From positions 1 to 45,901 of the forward strand of contig JADJXW010000015.1 of the NCBI GenBank assembly GCA_016720075.1: DNA of 45,901 nt, read 5' to 3'. The notes under the pieces are model-generated. The model did not search any database. It worked only from the letters and a program-made list of their open reading frames with translations, and was not told where the DNA came from. Origin of the DNA: Pseudomonadota bacterium (GTDB lineage: Bacteria > Pseudomonadota > Gammaproteobacteria > Steroidobacterales > Steroidobacteraceae). The translations under genes were made by a program, and so were the position numbers. Every line of letters begins with the position of its first letter. The stretch's first letter is position 1. This document shows, piece after piece, positions 37,901 through 44,892 of the stretch.

Positions 37901-38291
37901 TATGGTCGATTCGCGCCACGTGCTGTGCGTCAACGGCGTGCCGCTGCCGCTGCATCCCACGGGCACCGTCGGCGAGTACGTGGCCGGCGTGCGCTATCGC
38001 GCCTGGGCGCTGCCCTCGAACCTGCATCCGACCATCGGCGCGCACGCGCCGCTCACGTTCGACCTGGTTGACACCTGGATGAATCGGTCGCTGGGCGGCG
38101 CCACATACCACGTGGCACATCCGGGTGGCCGGAATTATGTGACCTTCCCGGTGAATGCCTACGAGGCCGAGGCGCGCCGCCTGGCCCGCTTCTTCCGCAT
38201 GGGGCACTCGCCCGGCATCCTCAATACGGCCTCGGGCCGACCGAATCCGGATCACCCGCTCACGCTCGACCTGCGGCACGGCGCGGCATAG
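34983..38291 (+). CDS. Transglutaminase-like plus DUF2126 (amidoligase-type) protein
   Basis: 1102 residues from a TTG start (LSIHVALHHVTHYRYDRLVT). Residues 1-90 are the N-terminal beta domain of bacterial transglutaminases. The papain-like core (about 150-270) keeps the triad: Cys in ASGSCRDTGWLLVQLLRHLG, His in TDLHAWCEVYLPGAGW, Asp in IGLDPTSGL. From about 290 to the end is the large DUF2126 region (RLTQGGEPTFVSIDDRDG, HFGQGKWYPGEQLPRWSLNL, FFPPTSSLEDYLELVSAVEA, GTGGGNHFVLGGAT, LELRAFEMPPHARMSLVQQL), predicted by Aravind and colleagues to be a glutamine-synthetase-like amidoligase. One chain thus combines a predicted peptide-bond hydrolase/transferase and a predicted ligase. It is cytoplasmic, with no signal. 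It follows the alpha-E gene with overlap and precedes the ATP-grasp/alpha-E fusion by 15 nt. Confidence 0.92.
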   Translation: MSIHVALHHVTHYRYDRLVTLGAQVVRLRPAPHSRTRILSYSMRVEPAKHFLNWQQDPQSNYLARLVFPEPTREFRIEIDLVAEMAVHNPFDFFVEPYAENWPFQYKEDEARELAPFRVLAKHGAAFDKYLATIDRKPRRTVDMLVELNSVLQQHVAYTIRMEPGVQAPDETLTRASGSCRDTGWLLVQLLRHLGFAARFVSGYLIQLTPDVKSLDGPSGTEKDFTDLHAWCEVYLPGAGWIGLDPTSGLLAGEGHIPLACSPEPGSAAPISGGLTECKVEFEHSMSVRREWEAPRVTLPYSDEQWEQIQALGHEIDGELTVGDVRLTQGGEPTFVSIDDRDGAEWNTEALGERKRVLAGELLARLKEHYAPQGLRHFGQGKWYPGEQLPRWSLNLFWRKDGQPLWTSDRHFARETDDHGATEAQARAFLHSVAARLAIDPKHMMPAYEDTWYYLWRERRLPTNVDPFDSRLADPLERERLRRIFSNGLDAVVGHVLPVSKPFPGSRWQSGRWFLRDERCYLVPGDSPIGYRLPLNSQPWVTPGDYPWMHPPDPTQDFAPLPAYRALLQPLPGEIMAKSKETSRPPQAFESASWVARTALSAEPRDGRLHIFFPPTSSLEDYLELVSAVEATAIALDIPVVLEGYEPPRDPRLQHLRVTPDPGVIEVNIHPASNWGELTERTEFLYEAARQTRLSTEKFGLDGRHMGTGGGNHFVLGGATTADSPFLRRPDLLTSMIAYWHNHPSLSYLFSGQFIGPTSQAPRIDEARNDSVYEIDIAMRELRRLQGSGATDDAPWLVDRALRNLLIDVTGNTHRAEYCIDKLYSPDGSTGRLGLLELRAFEMPPHARMSLVQQLLLRGMLARFWKQPYQPTRLQRWGTELHDRFLLPHFVEDDFSDVLEEMGIAGYSFDQAWFSPHFEFRFPRVGDFTTRNVDVELRHALEPWHVLGEEGATGGTVRFVDSSLERLQVKVRGMVDSRHVLCVNGVPLPLHPTGTVGEYVAGVRYRAWALPSNLHPTIGAHAPLTFDLVDTWMNRSLGGATYHVAHPGGRNYVTFPVNAYEAEARRLARFFRMGHSPGILNTASGRPNPDHPLTLDLRHGAA

Positions 38292-38306
38292 TAGACTCGC
38301 CGCCCC

Positions 38307-40751
38307 ATGGTGACGACATACGCCAATCCGGATGGCCGTTTCGACGAGCTGTTCGCCGGCAAGGGTGTGCCCCGCGCGCACTGGTCGCGCCTTTATTCCA
38401 CGCTGGCCAAGGCCACCGCCGATGAGATCGGGGCCATGCGCGTGGCCGCCGAGCGCCAGATCCGCGAAAGCGGCGTGACCTACAACGTCTATGCAGATCC
38501 CAAGGGCCATGATCGCCCCTGGGATCTCGACGTTCTGCCCTTCATCATCGACTCACAGGAATGGCAGGTTCTCGAGGCCGGCATCGCGCAGCGCGCCACG
38601 CTGCTCAATCGCATCCTGGGCGATCTCTACGGCCCGCAGCTCACCATGCGCGAAGGGCTCATTCCCCCGCCGCTGGTGTTCTCGCACGGTGGATTCCTGC
38701 GGCCCGCGCATGGCGCCGCCGTGCCCGGTGACGTGCACCTGCACATCTATGCCGCGGACCTTGCTCGATCGCCAGATGGCCGCTGGTGGGTGATGAACGA
38801 CCGCACGCAGGCGGCCTCCGGCGCCGGCTATGCGCTCGAGAACCGGCTGCTGGTGTCGCGCACCTTCCCGAAGCTGTACCGCGACATGCGCGTGCAGCAC
38901 CTGGCGCGGTTCTTCGCCACGCTGCGCGACTCGCTGCTGCATTTCGCGCCGCGAGGCGATGGCGCTGCGCTGGTGGTGCTGCTCACGCCGGGTCCCTTCA
39001 ACGAAACGTATTTCGAGCACACGCTGCTGTCGCGCTACCTGGGCTTTCCGCTGGTGGAAGGCGGCGACCTCACCGTGCGCAATGGCCGTGTGTGGCTCAA
39101 GACCATCGGCGGCCTGCGCCGGGTGCACGCCATCCTGCGTCGCCAGGACGACAGCTACTGCGATCCGCTGGAGCTGCGCAGCGATTCAGCGCTGGGCGTG
39201 GCGGGCCTTACCGAATGCGCCCGCAACGGCACCGTGCTCATCGCCAACTCGCTGGGTTCGGGCATTCTCGAATCCGGCGCGCTGCTGGGATTCCTGCCGC
39301 GGCTGAGCGAACGCCTGCTGGGCGAGGAGCTGAAGCTGCCCTCCATCGCCACCTGGTGGTGCGGGGAGCCCGCCGCGCTGGAAGACGCCATCGAGAAGAT
39401 GGACCACCTGGTCTTCAAGCCGGTGGACCGCAGCCACAACCTCGACATCGTTTTCGGCAACGACCTCGACGAAGAGTCGCTGCAGGATTTCCGCAGCACC
39501 CTCAAGGCCCGGCCCGAGCGCTACATCGCGCAGGAACTGGTGCATGTGTCGCAGGCGCCGGTGCTGTCGCGCGGCGCAGAAGTGGGGCTGGAACCCCGCT
39601 GCGTGGGCCTGCGCGTGTTCGCCGTCGCCACGCCCGGCGGCTACATGGTGATGCCGGGCGGACTCACGCGCGTGGCCAGCAGCGCCAAGGCGCGCGTGGT
39701 CAGCATGCAGCGCGGTGGCGGATCAAAAGACACCTGGGTGCTGTCGCCCGGGCAGGTGGATACCAGCTTCACGCTGCTGCGCACGACAGTGACGGCCGCG
39801 GACCTGGTGCGATCGCCTGCGGGCCTGCCTTCGCGCCTGGCCGAGAACCTGTACTGGTTCGGTCGCTACCAGGAACGCTGTGAAGACACCGCGCGCCTGC
39901 TGCGCCTCGCCCTCAGCCTGAAGCTGCAGGAAAACGAGGACGAAGAGAACTCGCAGCTGCCGATCCACGAACTGGCCAGCGAGAACGGACTGATCGCCGC
40001 CGGCGAAGACGCCGACAGGGAACTGCTGCGCGCGGCGGTGGACATCGAGCATCCGGATGGCATGCCGCGCAAGCTGCGCACGCTGCAGCAGGTGGCCTTT
40101 CACCTGCGCGAGCGCATGTCGCATGACAACTGGCGCGCGATCAACGGGCTGCTCGATGAAATGCCCGAGGATGAAGGCAAGGCCGTGCCCGGCGCGCTGC
40201 AGTGGCTCGACGTGGTGGCGTCGCGGCTGATCACGCTGTCGGGCTTTGCGCTCGACGGCATGACGCGCGACCATGCCTGGCGCTTCATGTCGATCGGTCG
40301 GCGCCTGGAGCGACTGCTGTTCCAGTGCGCGGCCGTGCAGTGCGCCTTTTTGCACGACGGGCAGTCCGGCCTTTCATGGCTGCTGACGCTGTCCGATTCC
40401 ATCGTCACCTACCGCGCGCGCTACATGACCAGCCCCGAGTGGCTGCCCGTGCTCGACCTCGTGGTGGTGGACCCCAGCAATCCGCGCTCGGTGCTCTTCC
40501 AGGCTGGCGGCGTGCTCGACTACCTGGAGGTGCTTGAGCGCAGCTACGGCCCCTGCGGCTCGGATCTGCTGCGCCCGCATGTGCGCTTCCTGCAGACGCT
40601 CGACAAGGCCAAGGATCTGAATCCCGAGAGCAAGGCGCTGCGCGAGGCCATCACCGGCCTCCGGGGCGGAGCGCTCGACCTCAACGACCGACTCACCCGC
40701 TGCTTCTTCAACGTGCGCCAGTCGCCGCTGATCTCCTCGTTCGGAGCCTGA
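38307..40751 (+). CDS. Circularly permuted ATP-grasp / alpha-E fusion protein
   Basis: 814 residues. Residues 1-470 are a permuted type-2 ATP-grasp (FDELFAGKGVPRAHWSRLYS, GVTYNVYADPKGHDRPWDLD, RATLLNRILGDLYGPQ, WWVMNDRTQAASGAGYALEN, VVLLTPGPFNETYFEHTLLS, HLVFKPVDRSHNLDIVFGND, VVSMQRGGGSKDTWVLSPGQ). Residues 505-814 are an alpha-E domain (PSRLAENLYWFGRYQERCED, FMSIGRRLERLLFQCAAVQC, RSVLFQAGGVLDYLEVLERS). It thus repeats in one chain what the genes at 32584 and 34029 encode separately, from a clearly diverged copy. Function unknown; ATP-dependent ligation is expected. A TAGACT hexamer (38292-38297) sits 9 nt before the ATG and could give an internal near-leaderless transcript. GTG of the next gene follows its stop after 1 nt. 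Confidence 0.92.
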   Translation: MVTTYANPDGRFDELFAGKGVPRAHWSRLYSTLAKATADEIGAMRVAAERQIRESGVTYNVYADPKGHDRPWDLDVLPFIIDSQEWQVLEAGIAQRATLLNRILGDLYGPQLTMREGLIPPPLVFSHGGFLRPAHGAAVPGDVHLHIYAADLARSPDGRWWVMNDRTQAASGAGYALENRLLVSRTFPKLYRDMRVQHLARFFATLRDSLLHFAPRGDGAALVVLLTPGPFNETYFEHTLLSRYLGFPLVEGGDLTVRNGRVWLKTIGGLRRVHAILRRQDDSYCDPLELRSDSALGVAGLTECARNGTVLIANSLGSGILESGALLGFLPRLSERLLGEELKLPSIATWWCGEPAALEDAIEKMDHLVFKPVDRSHNLDIVFGNDLDEESLQDFRSTLKARPERYIAQELVHVSQAPVLSRGAEVGLEPRCVGLRVFAVATPGGYMVMPGGLTRVASSAKARVVSMQRGGGSKDTWVLSPGQVDTSFTLLRTTVTAADLVRSPAGLPSRLAENLYWFGRYQERCEDTARLLRLALSLKLQENEDEENSQLPIHELASENGLIAAGEDADRELLRAAVDIEHPDGMPRKLRTLQQVAFHLRERMSHDNWRAINGLLDEMPEDEGKAVPGALQWLDVVASRLITLSGFALDGMTRDHAWRFMSIGRRLERLLFQCAAVQCAFLHDGQSGLSWLLTLSDSIVTYRARYMTSPEWLPVLDLVVVDPSNPRSVLFQAGGVLDYLEVLERSYGPCGSDLLRPHVRFLQTLDKAKDLNPESKALREAITGLRGGALDLNDRLTRCFFNVRQSPLISSFGA

Positions 40752-40752
40752 T

Positions 40753-41655
40753 GTGGCCGAGCCCATCAGATACCGCGTTTCGCACGAGACGGTGTACAAG
40801 TACACCTCGCCGGTGGATGTCAGCCGGCAGATCGCGCACCTCAGCCCGCGCGAGATCAGTTGGCAGGAAGTGGTTTCGCACCGGCTCGACGTGAAGCCCG
40901 ACCCCGGCGAGCGCACCGAAGGCGTGGATTATTTCGGCAATCCCTATTCGAGCATCATGGTCGACGTGCCGCACGATGCCCTCGTCGTGCGCGCGGAATC
41001 CGAGGTCATCGTCTCGCCGCATTCGCCGGCGCCCGGCGCGGCATCGCCGCCCTGGGAAAGCGCGCTGGCAATCCCGGGCGTGTGGGATCGCACCACAAAG
41101 CTCGACGTGGAACAGTACCGCGTGCCATCCCCCGCGGTGCCTGTGCTGAAGTCGACGCGCGACTACGCGCGCAGGAGCTTCGCCGACAAGCGCCCGTGGA
41201 TGGATGCGATGCTCGAACTCACGCAGCGCATCCGCAGGGAGTTCAAGTACGACACCAAGTCCACCACGGTCTCCACCAGCGTGGAGGAAGTGCTGGAGCT
41301 GCGCAGCGGCGTGTGCCAGGACTTCGCCCACCTGATGCTCTCGTGCCTGAGGTCACTGGGCCTGCCGGCGCGGTACGTGAGCGGCTATGTGCTGAACCGT
41401 CGCAAGGATGGCAAGGACAGCAACGCCGGCGCCGATGCCTCGCATGCCTGGGTGGCCAGCCACTGCCCCGCGCATGGCTGGGTGGCGTTCGATCCGACCA
41501 ACGGCAAGATCGCCGACACCGAGTTCGTGACGCTGGGTTGGGGCCGCGAGTATCACGACGTATCGCCGCTGCGCGGCGTGGTCCGCGGCGCCGCGGACCA
41601 GAAGCTCGCCGTGGCCGTCAGCGTGGTGCCCGTCGAGGATCCCGCGAGCGTCTAG
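40753..41655 (+). CDS. Transglutaminase-like cysteine peptidase family protein
   Basis: 300 residues from a GTG start one base after the fusion gene's TGA. N-terminal bacterial transglutaminase beta domain (IRYRVSHETVYKYTSPVDVS, QIAHLSPREISWQ, FGNPYSSIMVDVPHDALVV), then the core with the triad: Cys in VLELRSGVCQDFAHLMLSCL, His in ADASHAWVASHCPAHGW, Asp in VAFDPTNGKIADTEFVTLGW. The expected reaction is hydrolysis or transfer at amide bonds. It closes the ATP-grasp/alpha-E/transglutaminase cluster and is the second transglutaminase-like enzyme in it. No proteasome-like Anbu gene follows, which is where it often lies in related clusters. Its last 38 bases overlap the end of the convergent methyltransferase gene. 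Confidence 0.92.
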   Translation: MAEPIRYRVSHETVYKYTSPVDVSRQIAHLSPREISWQEVVSHRLDVKPDPGERTEGVDYFGNPYSSIMVDVPHDALVVRAESEVIVSPHSPAPGAASPPWESALAIPGVWDRTTKLDVEQYRVPSPAVPVLKSTRDYARRSFADKRPWMDAMLELTQRIRREFKYDTKSTTVSTSVEEVLELRSGVCQDFAHLMLSCLRSLGLPARYVSGYVLNRRKDGKDSNAGADASHAWVASHCPAHGWVAFDPTNGKIADTEFVTLGWGREYHDVSPLRGVVRGAADQKLAVAVSVVPVEDPASV

Positions 41656-42505
41656 CCGCCGCGGCGCCGGCCGGTGCGCGCCGGGCGAGCACTCCATCGC
41701 CACTGATTTCGGCCTGGAATCCCGCCAGTTCCAGCCTTCGCCGCACCTCGCGCGGCACATCCCGGCCACTGGTGATCTTGTTGGGCGTGCCCGTGTAGTG
41801 GAACAGCAGCCCGTCGCGCACCAGCACCCGCGCCAGGTGGTTGTAGAAGACCTGCGAATACAGCTCGCCGGCCGTGCCGAAGCGGGGCGGGTCGTGCAGG
41901 ATCGCGTCGAAGCTCTTGTCGGGCAGCGCCGCGATGCGCTCGGAGATGTCGCCCTGGATGAGCTTCAGCCGCGAGTCCCCGCGCGGCGACCAGGGGTTGA
42001 TCGAGCGCAGCCAGATCACCGCATCGCTCTTCTCGTAGGAAACCACCTCGACGGCCCCTTCGATGAGGCACCAGTGCGCGAAGTAGCCCAGGCCCGCGCA
42101 GCAGTCCAGAACGCGCTTGCCGCGGGGGCGGATCATCGCCACCTTGTCTTCGGCATCCTCGAATGGCGAGATCCTGGCCGTGGGCAGCATCTTGATGCCG
42201 TCGATCTCGAAGGTAGGTGGCCCCCAGTCCGTGGGCACCAGCTTGTAGAGCCCACCGTCGAAGCGCGAGACCGCCTCGAAGCCGCTGCCCGACCAGGCGT
42301 AGACCGTGCGTTCCTTGAGCCCGAAAGGGTAGGGGAAGGCTCCCAGCGGGCAGGACCACTGCTCCGGACCCGGTTCCACGATGACCGTGGACTTGCCGAG
42401 GTCGAGCGAAACCGTGATGCGGGGCTCCGCCCGGTCCTGGGCAACAATCAGCCGCTCGGCCACGGCCAGCGTAACCAGCGGAGGATTTAGAGAGACCGGT
42501 TCCAT
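41618..42505 (-). CDS. Class I SAM-dependent methyltransferase
   Basis: 295 residues from ATG 42505. Motif I is RVLDCCAGLGYFAHWCLIEG, the acidic strand-2 end is VVSYEKSDAVIW, and motif IV is FDAILHDPPRFG, a DPP-type motif as in enzymes that methylate amino groups of nucleic acid bases. Other stretches are LKLIQGDISERIAALPDKSF and VREVRRRLELAGFQAEISG-like C-terminal strands. The N-terminal 110 residues (TVYAWSGSGFEAVSRFDGGL, KLVPTDWGPPTFEIDGIKML) form a separate domain. An RNA or small-molecule target is possible; no specific enzyme is recognised. It converges on the transglutaminase gene with a 38-base overlap, and its upstream side faces the tRNA-Arg promoter. The last 20 residues are basic and poorly conserved-looking. 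Confidence 0.82.
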   Translation of the reverse strand: MEPVSLNPPLVTLAVAERLIVAQDRAEPRITVSLDLGKSTVIVEPGPEQWSCPLGAFPYPFGLKERTVYAWSGSGFEAVSRFDGGLYKLVPTDWGPPTFEIDGIKMLPTARISPFEDAEDKVAMIRPRGKRVLDCCAGLGYFAHWCLIEGAVEVVSYEKSDAVIWLRSINPWSPRGDSRLKLIQGDISERIAALPDKSFDAILHDPPRFGTAGELYSQVFYNHLARVLVRDGLLFHYTGTPNKITSGRDVPREVRRRLELAGFQAEISGDGVLARRAPAGAAAARRSRDPRRAPR

Positions 42506-42575
42506 CCCGAAGGCATATTACGCCCGGGAGGCCCGATAGCGAGGGCCACGGACCCTCGAATGCGCCGTTTCTTCC

Positions 42576-42604
42576 TTGCCTCCCCCGGCCCGGAACCCTA
42601 GAAT
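42576..42604 (+). promoter_or_regulatory. Promoter of the tRNA-Arg gene
   Basis: TTGCCT (42576-42581) and TAGAAT (42599-42604) with an exact 17-nt spacer. The -10 ends 12 nt before the tRNA, placing transcription start at about 42611. The start region is GC-rich (GCGCGTCC), the kind of discriminator linked to stringent control of stable RNA genes. Confidence 0.75.
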
Positions 42605-42616
42605 GCGCGTCCCCAC

Positions 42617-42693
42617 GCGCCCGTAGCTCAGCTGGATAGAGCGTCTGGCTACGAACCAGAAGGCCGGGAGTTCGAATCTCTCCGGGCGCGCCA
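42617..42693 (+). tRNA. tRNA-Arg (anticodon ACG)
   Basis: A 77-nt cloverleaf with encoded CCA. The acceptor GCGCCCG (42617-42623) pairs with CGGGCGC (42683-42689), then G and CCA. The anticodon stem TCTGG / CCAGA holds the loop CTACGAA with anticodon ACG (read CGN Arg after A-to-I editing). The T arm contains GTTCGAATC. An integrase gene lies directly downstream and points towards it, the usual arrangement when a tRNA 3' end is used as an integration site. Confidence 0.96.
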
Positions 42694-42736
42694 ATCAATC
42701 AAGTACTTGGGTGATTTTCCCAAGTGCTTAGTTGAT
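42694..42736. terminator. 18-bp inverted repeat between tRNA-Arg and integrase
   Basis: Arms at 42694-42711 and 42719-42736 match in 15 of 18 positions (core AAGTACTTGGG with CCCAAGTGCTT, one G-U pair) around the loop TGATTTT. It starts on the base after the tRNA CCA and covers the integrase stop codon. It may terminate both tRNA and integrase transcripts; it may also be part of the recombination arm sites at the left end of the integrated element. Confidence 0.6.
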
Positions 42737-43810
42737 GGAACGTAGCGGAAACGTAGCAACGCTCGCTACGTTTCTGCCACGTAACTCCCCTGTTGGACCC
42801 ACGAGCGGTTGCCGTTCGATGCGACTGGCCACGGCACCGAATTTCTCGGGCGCCAGGTGTGCATAGCGCAGCACCATCTCGTAAGACTTCCAACCTCCCA
42901 GTTCCATCAACTCCGGCAGCGAAGTGCCGCTCTGCACGTGCCATGAGGCCCAGGTGTGCCTCAGGTCGTGAAAGCGGAAGTCCTCGATGCCGGCGCGCGC
43001 CTTCGCGTTCTCCCACGCCGAGGAGCTCTGCTTGATACGGTGACCGGCGAACGTGAAGCACCAGCGCGGGTGCTTGCCGCGCACTGAGTCGAGCGCCGCC
43101 TGGGCGTCCGCATTGAGCGGGATGCCCCTGCCGTCGCCCGACTTCGTCGTGCCATGATCGAGCCACGCCACCTTGCGGATCAGATCCACGCGGCTCCATT
43201 CGAGCCCGTGAATCTCTCCCGCACGACAGCCGGTCGCCAGTGCGAACTGCACAATCGGCTTCATGTGGGAAGGCAACGTCGCCATCAGCCGGTCCGCCTC
43301 ATCGCGTCGCAGGAATCGCACTCGGCGTCGGGGTTCCTTCAGCATCCGAATCTTCGGAACCCCGCGGAGCCAGCGCCAGTCCTGATGCGCGACATTTAGT
43401 ATCCGCCGAACCACCTCGAGTGCGCGATTGATGGTCGCGTTCGAGACACCATCCTTCGACTTGCGATCACGGACGAACGGCTGCAACGCCGTCATGTCGA
43501 TCGCCTCCAATCGCAGGGACCGCAGATAAGGGTCCAGCCTTTTCAGATGATCACGATCATCCCGGAGGCTGCGCTTGTCTGCGGACTCTTCGAGGTATCG
43601 CATGACCGCTTGCTGCCATACGAATACACCGACGATTCCCTGCTGCCGAGCTTCAATCGCCTCGTTCTTCAGGCGGACTGCGCAGGCCGCGGCATCGGCG
43701 TGATCGACACACCCAGTGCTTTGGCATACGCGGCGTCCGTCTGCGAGGACGAGGCTGATCCACCAGTACCGCGAATCCTTGCGGCGGTAGAGTCCACGTT
43801 CACGGGCCAT
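42728..43810 (-). CDS. int: Tyrosine recombinase / integrase
   Basis: 360 residues from ATG 43810. N-terminal arm-binding region (GLYRRKDSRYWWISLVLADG) and SAM-like core-binding domain (VWQQAVMRYLEESADKRSLR, NRALEVVRRILNVAHQDW). The catalytic domain keeps Arg in ALATGCRAGEIHGLEWSRVD, Lys in GTTKSGDGRGIPL, His-x-x-Arg in FHDLRHTWASWH, Trp in LGGWKS in place of the usual second His, and the nucleophile Tyr in VLRYAHLAPE. It catalyses site-specific integration and excision of the element, with the adjacent tRNA-Arg end as probable attB. The start lies inside the C-terminal coding part of the upstream HTH gene, overlapping by about 140 nt, so expression of the two is linked. Confidence 0.94.
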   Translation of the reverse strand: MARERGLYRRKDSRYWWISLVLADGRRVCQSTGCVDHADAAACAVRLKNEAIEARQQGIVGVFVWQQAVMRYLEESADKRSLRDDRDHLKRLDPYLRSLRLEAIDMTALQPFVRDRKSKDGVSNATINRALEVVRRILNVAHQDWRWLRGVPKIRMLKEPRRRVRFLRRDEADRLMATLPSHMKPIVQFALATGCRAGEIHGLEWSRVDLIRKVAWLDHGTTKSGDGRGIPLNADAQAALDSVRGKHPRWCFTFAGHRIKQSSSAWENAKARAGIEDFRFHDLRHTWASWHVQSGTSLPELMELGGWKSYEMVLRYAHLAPEKFGAVASRIERQPLVGPTGELRGRNVASVATFPLRSIN

Positions 43811-44137
43811 AGATTCTCCTTCCAGGCCCGCCCTCGATGCCTATCGTCCTGCATGTAGGCGTCCAGATCAACGCGGTCGTAGACCTTGCAGCGGCCTTTG
43901 CGGATGAAGGGCAGGGTCATGCCGTCCAGGAAGCGCACGCTGCAGCGGATGTACTCGGCCGCTTCCTGGCGGGTGAGGTAGCGGGCGGGCGTCTCGGCTG
44001 TCTGTGCTGGTGGCTTGCGTGCCGTGCGGGGTTGGCTTGGTGGCTTTTTTGTCGTACCGATTGGAGTTCTTCGGTGGCGCCGAAAAGTCCAGCGCGAGCT
44101 GCTGTGAATCAATCGGTGTCACGGAAGTCGCTGGCAT
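43669..44137 (-). pseudogene. HTH (AlpA/excisionase-like) protein, frame broken at a run of A
   Basis: The conserved part is ARYLTRQEAAEYIRCSVRFL, DGMTLPFIRKGRCKVYDRVD and LDAYMQD, a MerR-like helix-turn-helix of the DNA-binding excisionase type. It is followed by an unstructured tail that overlaps the integrase start. The likely N-terminus (MPATSVTPIDSQQLALDFSA, then PPKNSNRYDKK) is in another frame; the frames meet at six A (T6 on the plus strand, 44045-44050). One A fewer gives 156 codons. An in-frame start without repair would be at 44112 (MIHSSSRW), which is less protein-like. Such proteins bend DNA for excision or regulate the integrase promoter. A frame switch at A6 might be sequence error, polymerase slippage or a real mutation. 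Confidence 0.6.
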
Positions 44138-44284
44138 GTGGTTCCGGCTGGAGGTCTGAAGGACTTTCCAGAATCGAATATGAGCGCAGCAACGTTGAAC
44201 GAGCAGCAGGAGTTTCGCGGATTCTTCCGGCAATACCGCTGCCTGTTGTGCGAGTTTTTTTTGCGCGCAGTTCAGGTGGGTATT

Positions 44285-44297
44285 GGGCGCATTTACC
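44285..44297 (-). other. Candidate oriT nic region
   Basis: On the minus strand GGTAAATGCGCCC (44297 to 44285) equals, as I remember it, the nic region of RSF1010 (CCGGTAAATGCGCCCT), where the cut falls between G and C; here that would be between 44288 and 44287. It lies 50 nt before mobC, in the gap between the divergent HTH and mob genes, a standard place for oriT. An adjacent weak inverted repeat (CCGT / ACGG) is poorer than that of RSF1010. A run of eight T at 44255-44262 is nearby. Confidence 0.5.
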
Positions 44298-44346
44298 GTG
44301 AAACGCAGGAAAGCCAACGGCTAAGTGTTGTTAGACAATCTTCCCC

Positions 44347-44892
44347 ATGGCGCGAAACAAGATCAGTGGTGTGCGGCTCACGGCAGAGGAGAAGGCGCAG
44401 TTCGCCGGCGTGGCAGCAGGCTTCGGGCTCACCGAGGCCGCGCTGTTGAAACGACTGGTGGATGGTGCGGTTGATCCGGGTCGACTCGGCAAGCAAACAT
44501 TTCCGGAGTCCCCGCAAGGGGCGCGGCTATCGAAGATGCTGATCTGCCTGCATCCGGACGTGCGGATTCCGCTTGCGGAGCGGGCGCGTGCCAGGGGCCT
44601 GCCGGCGGCGACCTATGCAGCCGCCGTCCTGCGCTCCCATGTGCTTAACCTGCGGCCGTTGCCGAAGGTCGAGATGCAGGCTTTCGAGCAGGGCGTGGTG
44701 CAGCTGTCCATCATCGGTCGCAACCTCAACCAGCTGGTACGCATGGCCAATGTGAAGGGTGAGCTGGAGCTCCCCGGAAGGCATGACCTGACCCTGTTCC
44801 TAAAGGTTTGCACCGCGATGCGTGACCACTTCAAGGCAGCGCTCAAGGCCAACAAGGCGTCCTGGGAGGTGGGGTATGAGCAGGCAGATTGA
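44347..44892 (+). CDS. mobC: MobC-like relaxosome accessory protein
   Basis: 181 residues. The start region (MARNKISGVRLTAEEKAQFA) is a ribbon-helix-helix DNA-binding motif; GLTEAALLKRLVDGAV completes it. The C-terminal block EQGVVQLSIIGRNLNQLVRM followed by AN is the MobC signature (IGRNLNQL). These proteins melt or bend oriT so the relaxase can nick it. The relaxase ATG lies inside its last codons (17-nt overlap), so the two are coupled. No ribosome binding site is visible before the ATG at 44347; GACAAT (44334-44339) ends 7 nt upstream and may be a -10 for a leaderless message. Confidence 0.85.
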   Translation: MARNKISGVRLTAEEKAQFAGVAAGFGLTEAALLKRLVDGAVDPGRLGKQTFPESPQGARLSKMLICLHPDVRIPLAERARARGLPAATYAAAVLRSHVLNLRPLPKVEMQAFEQGVVQLSIIGRNLNQLVRMANVKGELELPGRHDLTLFLKVCTAMRDHFKAALKANKASWEVGYEQAD

